A DNA stretch of 64,000 nucleotides from Klebsormidium nitens (taxonomy: Eukaryota; Streptophyta; Klebsormidiophyceae; Klebsormidiales; Klebsormidiaceae), in the NCBI GenBank assembly GCA_000708835.1, contig DF236975.1, forward strand, positions 62,001 to 126,000, written 5' to 3'. This document shows positions 56,901 through 64,000 of the stretch, piece after piece (position 1 is the stretch's first letter; each line of letters opens with the position of its first letter). The translations under genes were made by a program, and so were the position numbers. The notes under the pieces were generated by a model. That model was given only the letters and a program-made list of their open reading frames with translations. It was not told where the DNA came from and made no database searches.

Positions 56901-59900
56901 GTGAGGGGATATAACTGCTCGTTCATCACCATTCGGAATTCTGGAGTATATCCGTAAGCGGGGCCGATTAACAGTGCGCAACCGAACTTGACCAAGCTAT
57001 GGGGACGGGTCAGAAGAGAGAGCGCGCTCACATCAGAACTTTTGTCTTTGTCGAGCACGCTGTGGAAGAATTCCCCTTGCGGGCTCGATCAGGGGCATGT
57101 GGCTGTTGTGACGAGACGAGCATCCAATGTCAAATGCATTTGCTGGCCAAATGCAGTGGGCTTTGGATTAGATTGCTGTACCTGGAGGAGATTGTGCCCG
57201 CTACCGTGAACCTTCCATCAGATAACCATAACTGTAAGCAAATTCTATCGATACTCCCCCCGACTCAAAGACGGCGAGTCAGTCGTTAAAGCGGTGCTAA
57301 CCGCCTGGTTTGGTTGCTTTAGATCCGTTTCGTTTGGACCTGAGTTTGTTAAGCTCCATTAATAGAATAATAAGAAACGAAGAAGACTTCAAAATCGATA
57401 CCGTGCAGTTCCAAGGCCAGCGACGCGGATCGCCTGCGCGCCGAGTTTAACCGGTTGGTGGAAGGCTCGCCCAGTGAGGCGCCCTCCTCAAACTGATCTA
57501 ATGCTGGCCAACCCGGTTCATTTCCTCGTTACTGTAAGCGCACCTCTCAAAACCCTAAAAGTTGCTGAATCATCCCGTGCAGGTTCAAGGCCACCGACGC
57601 GGATCGGCTGCGAGCGGAGTACAACCGGTTGGTGGAGGGGCTGGCCCAGCGGGGCACCCTTCCGCAGAACGACCAGATGCTGGCCAACCCGGCGCTCCCG
57701 GACGACATTTTGCGGGAAGCGGTCCCCGGGAACATTCGCCGGGCGGAGCACTTCCTGGCGTTCCTCAAGCGGTTCGTGCAGTACCTCAAGCGGAGGATGG
57801 GCGCGCAACAGGTTGGGATTGTTTCGCTTTTGACACGATTTCCTGACGTTCGTACCCTGCTGTAAGTTACTGTGCTTCTTGGTTCATTGAGGCCTTTATG
57901 ATTGAGTTGGCAGGTAGTCGCGTATTGGCTGGGTGGCCGAGTCGCTTCTGTTTGAGTGACGAGAGGCAGCGACGGATCCGCGGCACTTGATCGTCGTTTA
58001 ACATTGTCATTTGAGTGATGTACAAAATCCAGACAAGCTTTGCTTTAGGGTTGTGCCGCTTTGTTCATCGCTTAGCAGGTGCGTACGTTTTCTTGCCGTG
58101 TACTCAAAAGGCGCGTTTTTGGTGGCTCGAGGACTCAAATAAGGCGTCCGGTCCTTCAAACGAAACGATATTAAGAATTCAGATATTCTTAATTAACTTC
58201 TGAATATCTCCGCTGCTTTTCCTGGCAGGTGGAGAGCGAGGGCCCCCTGTCTTTCCTGGACGACCTGAATAACAGCGCGGGCATCGACGCCAAGACGCTC
58301 AAGTTCTGCTACGACCGACTGCACAGCCTCATGCTCACGCTCGAGATCACTGACACAGAGGAATTCCACCACCTCACCGTGAGTCCTTGTTGTTTGGGAG
58401 TTTGGGCTTCACGTTTTTCTCATTTGATGGATTCCATCCGTACATTCTTCGAGCACCTTTCGTGCAATCGTTTCATGCTCACGCTTGAAGTTATCGACAT
58501 CGAGGATCCCACCATCTCTCTTTGAGTCTTTGCGTTCTGGGCTCTTCGACTTGTGTATGTTTGCACCTGTTAAAATTCGCTGTTTAATCCTCGCATATGG
58601 TGCTTCCGAGCACGTCCCTTGCGACGCTTTTACTGGCTGGTAACGGGGTTCACCGCACCCTAAGACCAGGTGTTGCCAACAGAAGGAGCAGTCGCTCACG
58701 CTAGCAACGTACGAGGCATGCGGCTTCATTTATGAATGAAGGGTCCGATTCCAACATTTCGCCGCTGCGAAGGATAGTGCTTGACTCCAAATCTGATTCC
58801 CTCCTGTCAGGCGATGCCTGAACAAGCTGAAACCCGGTTTCACAGCAAAGCTTGACGTAGACCTCGACAAAAAACATTGTCAATGTGGACACTGAGTATT
58901 TTTAAATGCAGTTAGTATGCGAAATCGGGACGTTGGTGGGCACCTACTTCGCGATCATCATCGAGCCGTTCAACTTGCAGAGCTTGTCATTCTTTCCGAC
59001 ACCTTCAAACGTGTTCGCTTCTTCTCCTGCAGCTAGTATGCGACTTCGGTACGTTGGTGGGCACCTACACGCAGGGCTTCGCGATCATCATCGAGCCGTT
59101 CGACGAGCGCATGCCGCACATCTCGGACCCCGTGATGCAGCTAAGCTGCCTTGACTCCTCGCTCGCCATCAAGCCCGTCTTCGAGCGCTTCCAATCGGTG
59201 AGCGACACGTGGCACGCGTTCATTAGCTTAGCTTTTGCAATTACATGGTGGGCAGCTTTGATTGAAGTCGACCGCTGGTGGTGGCGGCGCAGTCTACCTC
59301 TCTCGTTTGAACACTAGACTTTGTTGGCACTGGGATGTTTCGGCGACTTGCCCTAGCCGCCTCTCTATCGGTTGTCTAGCTGATCAGAGTCTGAGCCGAG
59401 GGGGACCATCGCACTCCTGTGTAACTGCTCGTACGGCGTCGTAAAGCAAGATGTGCATAAAAGTTGTCACCACCTTTTTAATCTTCTCTTCGACCAATTA
59501 GTAACGAGGGTTGATGATCGATTCCCGCCGTCCGCAGGTCATCATCACGTCCGGCACGCTGAGCCCCATTGAGCTGTACCCGCGCCTGCTCAACTTCAAC
59601 CCGGTCACCATCCAGTCCTTCGCCATGAGTCTTACGCGAGACTGCCTCTGCCCAATGGTCCTCTCCCGGGGCAGGTCCGTAGAACAACTTTTTGCTCTTC
59701 ATTCTCCGCAATGTGGCAGAACCCGTTCACGCAACATTTCTGATGGTGACGATGTTTCCTCTCTAATGAACCCGTATAAGCAAAGTCGCCCCATGGGTTC
59801 GGAGACGGATTGCTGATCGCTGCGCTTTCTTTGATAGCATCAGCTTCGACGCTTGCGGCAAGTCAGGCGCGTTCTCAATCCTCTAAATTGACACACCTAC

Positions 59901-62865
59901 TAAAAGACGATAGCGCTCTTTCCTTGAAAAAAATCGTTTTGTCAGTACGCAGCGAGCAGCTCTCTGTACGCAAGAATGCAATATGCGCAGGGATCCCGAC
60001 CTGCACAGCTGGTGGACCCTGATTCAAGAATCTTGCTCTTTTGTTCATACAAGCCTCTTAGCCAGTCCGTCCTGTGGTGACAACCCTTTTTCTGTGTCAA
60101 TTTTGCAGCGACCAGCTCCCGGTGAGCACCAAGTTCGACATGCGCAGCGACCCGGGGGTCGTGCGCAACTACGGGCGGCTACTGGTCGAGATGGCGCAGG
60201 CGGTCCCCGACGGCATCGTCTGCTTCTTCGTTTCGTACTCCTACATGGACGCCATCATTAACAGCTGGAACGAAATGGGCATCCTTAAAGTGAGTTCCGG
60301 TCAACTCCTTCGCTTCAAGGGCGGACGTTCTTTCAAATGGAGAGGCGGAGATGCCGGTGTGCGTTACAAGCACCTGGAACCAACAGCGGGATTCGTTTAG
60401 TTCAACAAAAGCTTTAAAACTTCGCGCTCGCCTGATGAACAGCAAGCGAAAGCTGCATGAACGGCTATATACGGCTGATAAAATCCTCGAAAAACGCAAA
60501 ACGTACGTCGCACATTTGATGTCATCCTAGAGAGTTTGGCTCAGAACGCTTCTCCGCTCACTGAAAATCATGCAACACAAGCTAGCGATTATGTTGAATC
60601 AAATCCAGGACGCGGTCGAGAGGATGCTCGCGGATAAGACGTTGGCAACTGACGAAGTATAATGATGGAAGTCGCGTATTTCGTGTGACATATAGCTCAT
60701 AACGCCCTCGATTCTCCTCCCACCATAGGAGATCATGCAACACAAGCTAGTGTTCATCGAGACCCAGAACGTGTTGACACGACTCTCGCGGACAAGACAT
60801 CGGCAATGGACGAATCTATTAAGTGAAGGCGCATATTCCGTTTCACATATAGCTCATAATGCTTTCACTTTTTCTCCGACTACAGGAGATCATGCAACAC
60901 AAGCTGGTGTTCATTGAGACCCAGGACGTGGTCGAGACCACGCTCGCGCTGGACAACTACCGGCGCGCGTGTGACTGCGGCCGGGGCGCCGTCTTCTTCA
61001 GCGTCGCCCGGGGGAAGGTCGCCGAGGGGATTGACTTCGACCGGCACTACGGGCGGCTGGTCATCATGTACGGCGTGCCGTTCCAGTACACTCTATCGAG
61101 GTGAACTCCCATTTTTCGTGAGTGGAAGTTGGGTCTCGCTATATGTCACGGCTGGTCATCATATATGGCGTTTCGTTCCGAGGTAAGCCCCCAGTGACCC
61201 CTGTTTCCTGTATAGTTGCTTGTTCGTCCGACGGAAGCCCCCCTTTTAAGCTGCAGAAATACTCAAAAGCAACCGGTCCGGTATGGTACCGTCCGTGCTC
61301 GACCACTTCACAGGCACGTGCCGGTAATTGTAGCAGGGTTAGAGGGACGTTGTCCAAACCGACGTTGGATCCGCAGTTCTGGTCGACGGAGAACATGTCG
61401 GAAGGCGCCGCTTGTTCACAGGCTGTCTTGTGCCCTTGCTGCTATGGAGCCACGGTTCTTCAAGGTTCTACAGTCTGCGAAGTTTGGCCAGCTCTTATGA
61501 ACCATTGCGCAGTGTCGCTGCACCTCCCTTTTGCTTTCCTCCCGCTTGTATCCTGCATTTGCCCGTCAGAGTGAAGGTGCTTCCCAAACTTCATCTTACC
61601 TACAAACAAACGAAGGAAAAATGGAGTTCGTGTCCCCGATTCACAGCCCCTTCTTCATCTCACTTACAGCCTCAAAACGGTCTAACATCGTCTTCCTTCC
61701 ACGCAGGATCCTGCGCGCGCGCCTCGAGTACCTGCGCGACACGTTCCAGATCAAAGAAAACGACTTCCTGACGTTCGACGCGATCCGGCAGGCGGCCCAG
61801 TGCGTCGGGCGCGTTATTCGGTCCAAGTCGGACTACGGCATGATGATCTTCGCAGACAAGCGGTACCAACGGCACGACAAGCGGTCCAAACTGCCCAACT
61901 GGATTCTGTCGCAGCTCAAGGACAGCCACATGAACCTCAGCACCGACATGGCGCTACACATCGCACGCGAGGTGAGTGACACCTTGACGTGTTTCCTTTT
62001 TGGGTATAAGCGTTTTGCTCAACTGGCCTCATTCTAAGATCCTCATTCGGAGTAGCAGGTTCATCATGAACCTGAGCACCGACATGGCACTCCGCATTCC
62101 GCGTGTGGGTGGTTGAGGATTTCTAGAGATCTCGTGTTAGAGATTACGAGGTGTCCAATGCTGTTATGGTTACATGATTTCACGTCAGCTGAGCTTCTCT
62201 CGTAAGTAAGAAATTCTCAAACGAACTTGAGCGCCGACTTGGCGCTTCATATCGCGCTCGGGGCAGGCGATAGGCGGGGTTTTAGTGTTTCCCAATTCAA
62301 AGGTTTTCACTGAAATTGCCTCGGGTTCCACTGAAATTGCCTCGTGTAACGAAGTCTTTTACGCGTGAACCTGAGCACAGACCCGGCACTCCGTGTCAAG
62401 GTGGGCGGTGATTCGGGCTTCGAAAGCTTCGGATCGAAGGGGACTTTGCTTGTCTAACCCAACAGTTGCCGGTGATTTGATTTGAGTTTAGGTCCTGGTA
62501 AACCAAACAAATTCATGTGAGTCTGAACAGAGACATGCGCTCCATACCGGACACGCGGCGAGCATTGTCAAAGGTTTAGGGCCTCGTCTCCAACGGTCGT
62601 CCACCTGCTTATTGTAGCTATGCAAACTCAAGTGTTGAAATGGTCATACCTAATTACTAACAAGAAGCACAGAGAGGGATCAAATTCGCAGTATGTACGC
62701 AAAGTACTCCACTTCACGGTCGGTCAGCCCCAAGTGAAACCGTGTTCTTCTGCCGTGCAGTACTTACGCAGAATGGCTCAGCCTTTCGACTCCCTGAGTG
62801 TGGATACCGGGACACTTCTCAACGAGGCCGCCCTCCAACGGCCGCAGCCGATGGAGGTTGGATGA
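53918..62865 (+). CDS. XPD: XPD/ERCC2 (UVH6) TFIIH DNA helicase, 13 exons, complete
   Basis: Exons: 53918-53922, 54598-54697, 55138-55275, 55605-55901, 56322-56593, 57583-57811, 58229-58378, 59033-59197, 59538-59674, 60109-60289, 60886-61100, 61707-61971, 62761-62865; 752 residues, close to other XPD proteins. The first exon carries only ATGAA, giving [16 protein letters not shown]. Walker A is MPTGTGKT (Lys48). The 4Fe-4S cysteines are at 115, 133, 154 and 189, and the DEAH box is DEAH at 233-236. Later blocks include [21 protein letters not shown] and [11 protein letters not shown] (helicase motifs III-VI region). XPD is the 5'-3' helicase of TFIIH, acting in nucleotide excision repair and transcription initiation. 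Donors after exons 4, 6, 9 and 11 (GTGGCG, GTTGGG, GTCCGT, GTGAAC) are atypical, but each join is forced by the protein. At least nine introns contain copies of the adjoining exon edge. Confidence 0.95.
55450..55482 (+). repeat. Exon echo of XPD exon 4 start
   Basis: TTGCAGTTCTTAAAGAAGTT resembles the acceptor plus exon start TTCCAGGTTCTCGAAGAACT at 55600. It lies about 149 bp upstream. Moderate support. Confidence 0.45.
56664..56711 (+). repeat. Exon echo of XPD exon 5 end with its donor
   Basis: Aligns without gaps to the last ~40 bases of exon 5 and its splice donor: 32 of 47 bases match by hand count. It shares GCGGAACCT, then GTCSAAAAGTGRGC. It lies 113 bp downstream of the real edge. 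Confidence 0.7.
57401..57517 (+). pseudogene. Decayed duplicate of XPD exon 6 (5' half) with its acceptor
   Basis: CCGTGCAG and the following ~110 bases match the acceptor and start of exon 6 (57575-57690), with about 9 mismatches in the first 65 bases. It lies 174 bp upstream. The copy keeps AGGCCASCGACGCGGAT and ACCGGTTGGTGG, but a small internal deletion leads to an in-frame stop (TGA near 57496) if it were spliced in. It is therefore either dead or a poison exon. Confidence 0.9.
58465..58535 (+). repeat. Exon echo of XPD exon 7 end with its donor
   Basis: TTTCATGCTCACGCTTGAAG through a TTTGAGTCTTTG donor-like end aligns with CCTCATGCTCACGCTCGAGA and the donor GTGAGTCCTTG at 58327-58390, with one single-base gap. 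About 31 of 44 bases after the shared core match. It lies 143 bp downstream. Confidence 0.75.
58908..58972 (+). pseudogene. Near-intact duplicate of XPD exon 8 start
   Basis: GCAGTTAGTATGCGAAATCG and the next ~45 bases match exon 8 from its acceptor (59030-59106), with 5 mismatches in 67 aligned bases and one 9-base in-frame deletion. It lies ~122 bp upstream. The frame stays open ([12 protein letters not shown]...IIIEPFN), so it is the youngest echo and could be used as an alternative exon if a donor exists. Confidence 0.9.
59945..60012 (+). repeat. Exon echo of XPD exon 10 start
   Basis: CGCAGCGAGCAGCTCTCTGT, then ATATGCGCAGGGATCCCG, aligns with the exon start GCAGCGACCAGCTCCCGGT and CATGCGCAGCGACCCGG at 60106-60165, with a short deletion between. 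It lies about 157 bp upstream. Confidence 0.75.
60549..60885 (+). repeat. Two tandem decayed copies of XPD exon 11 start plus its intron edge
   Basis: TCATGCAACACAAGCT occurs at 60568 and 60732 and, in the true exon, at 60890 (periods 164 and 158). Each copy is followed by diverged exon sequence (GACGCGGTCGAG..., GACCCAGAACGTGTTGACACG) and by the same intron stretch (CATATAGCTCATAA), so the duplicated unit spans exon start and upstream intron. The copies contain frameshifts or stops. Confidence 0.9.
61139..61190 (+). repeat. Exon echo of XPD exon 11 end with its donor
   Basis: GGCTGGTCATCATATATGGC then CGTTCCGAGGTAAGCCC matches exon 11 (GGCTGGTCATCATGTACGGC, CGTTCC) fused to the GAG|GT donor, with the intervening coding bases missing. 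It lies 95 bp downstream of the true sequence. Confidence 0.8.
62055..62560 (+). repeat. Ladder of four decayed copies of XPD exon 12 end
   Basis: The exon word CATGAACCTCAGCACCGACATGGC (in the exon at 61928) recurs in weaker form at about 62065 (CATGAACCTGAGCACCGAC), 62221 (CGAACTTGAGCGCCGAC), 62363 (CGTGAACCTGAGCACAGAC) and 62515 (CATGTGAGTCTGAACAGAGAC). Spacings are 137, 156, 142 and 152 bp. Similarity falls in the distal copies. This amounts to a ~147-bp tandem array whose first unit is the real exon. Confidence 0.85.
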
Positions 62866-64000
62866 CCGTCGGTTTTTTTGCGTTTAGTAAAAGTTAGGAG
62901 GTTAGGAGAGTATGGTTAGGAGGTTAACTGAGTAAAAGAGCGGAAGGAAGGGGGGAGCCTCGAGGTCAGTTCTTGCAAGCTGCGTTCCGCTGGTCGGAAA
63001 GAGGTGATTTAGGAAGGTGAAACGAGCACCGTAGTGGTTCAGTCAGCATAGAGGTACATCAGAGCGTCAAAACGAGATCATGACCGACAATTGTGCGGAC
63101 ATTGGAGGTTTGAACAGAGGCATCAAAGATGCGACCAACGGGGTGCAAGTTTGACCGACTCGAGGGTCCGGTCTGTCTTGGTGTGCCATTGATTCATGTC
63201 TTCGTAGCGCTTACCGGACGCAGATTGCAGCCGGTATCTAGCATTCTCAGGCACGCGCAAGACCGCAGCCAAAGGAAAAGAATTTTCCCACCCGAACGCT
63301 GGTCTCGCTAGCATACGTCTCAGTGCATCAGACCATAAAAGGCGGTGGCAAGGAGCTACGTTTGGACTAAAGTAGCACACGAAGATTCGGTGGTAGCTAG
63401 GTGCTCATATCTCAAAACATTGATTTCCATGTATGTATGCCCCCTGTATGCCACGGAAGCCTATGGCCCGTGTGGCTACGGCGTTTTGAAAAAAGAACAT
63501 CATGTGCGTGATAGTCTGGAGAGGCCTGCGGGCATGTACGGAAATCCTACAGAGTCTGTCACTTCTTTCGCTTTGCAGGCTTAGCTGTTGCACGTCTGTC
63601 ATCTGTGTGCAGCAAGCGCAATCATGCAAGGCTTTGACAATGAGACTTGCGGTTGTGTGCAAACTTCGGTTGAATGTGCCGAAGCTAGACCCACTCGCGG
63701 CCGCCCGGGCGCCGCGGGCCCGCCGCTCGTCACCGGTTCCGACGAACGCGGGCGGCTGCGCCCCTGCACGATGAAACATTCTGGACATTCAAGCTGATTC
63801 GACTGCCAGATTACTCAATACCCCGGGCTTGGCATCCGCCTAGCCGGTACATACCGAAGCTGCGGCGGTAGCAATCGCAGGGCCGTTCATTGCTGTTGTT
63901 GAGTCCCTGAGGTACGTACTGGGACCTGTCTACCTGGCGACATTTCGGGGAGCCGGGGGGCCGGGCCGTGCTCAGTTGCATAATGTAACACAACACCTGG
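62866..64000. other. Region downstream of XPD
   Basis: It should contain the XPD 3' UTR (short TTAGGAGG direct repeats at about 62893-62925). No further gene is supported. A GC-rich patch (GCGGCCGCCCGGGCGCC) lies at 63690-63775, and scattered CATG words from 63420 to 63640. Open frames here (for example 63405-63788 minus) follow the GC-rich patch and have no family. Confidence 0.45.

Noticed and set aside
57931-58000. GGGTGGCCGAG word resembling the 5' end of tRNA-Leu/Ser
   Set aside because: No TTC-type B box, no anticodon stem and no matching 3' half; it lies in an XPD intron.
61101-61200. Treating the second GGCTGGTCATCAT copy as a real additional XPD exon
   Set aside because: It would repeat residues already encoded by exon 11, and the protein is complete without it; it is a decayed duplicate.
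1-64000. CRISPR array, virus-derived genes, rRNA or organellar DNA
   Set aside because: No regularly spaced identical repeats, no viral structural or polymerase motifs and no rRNA-like sequence were seen; spliced nuclear genes dominate.

Overview
The window looks like nuclear DNA of a green-lineage eukaryote, most likely a streptophyte and perhaps a charophyte alga or early land plant. The gene content supports this: a CPP1-type chloroplast J-like protein, an F-box protein resembling plant EID1-like proteins, a plant-type secretory phospholipase A2, and XPD closer in layout to plant XPD. Genes are split by many introns with GT-AG borders, and intergenic DNA is mid-GC. The placement is inferred from families and structure; no database was searched. 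Exon borders were chosen by eye so that splice sites, reading phase and family motifs agree.

Layout. 1-2405: a possible gene tail and a two-exon gene for a repeat-bearing, zinc-finger-like protein. 2406-18152: about 15.7 kb with no convincing gene, holding decayed dispersed repeats, a 268-bp foldback and short tandem arrays. 18153-31605 (minus): a large KNL2/M18BP1-like centromere protein gene with a 6.1-kb intron that carries a decayed ~0.89-kb macro-tandem repeat. 32230-36937 (plus): CPP1-like gene, 10 exons. 38277-41903 (minus): FkbM-family methyltransferase, about 8 exons. 42128-42516: a MITE with terminal inverted repeats and a TAA target duplication. 43052-47039 (plus): NDUFAF7/MidA-like mitochondrial methyltransferase, 5 exons. 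48010-49284 (plus): F-box gene. 49301-50486 (plus): unknown Cys-rich protein. 51613-53304 (minus): secretory PLA2, 4 exons. 53918-62865 (plus): complete XPD/ERCC2 helicase, 13 exons, 752 residues.

Genes are unrelated in function (centromere assembly, plastid protein handling, complex I assembly, ubiquitin ligase, lipid cleavage, DNA repair and transcription). Three neighbouring pairs are arranged head to head (KNL2/CPP1, FkbM/NDUFAF7, PLA2/XPD), so they probably share divergent promoter regions of about 0.6, 1.1 and 0.6 kb.

The most striking observation is a structural one. Introns of XPD and CPP1, and less clearly NDUFAF7 and FkbM, hold decayed copies ('echoes') of the edge of the neighbouring exon together with its splice site. 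Most lie 60-180 bp from the true edge, on the intron side, and some form ladders of up to five copies. This suggests that introns here grew by repeated local tandem duplication across exon-intron borders. A second unexplained pattern is a set of intervals very rich in CATG and other self-complementary words (RY-like CATGCA) lying just beyond gene 3' ends.
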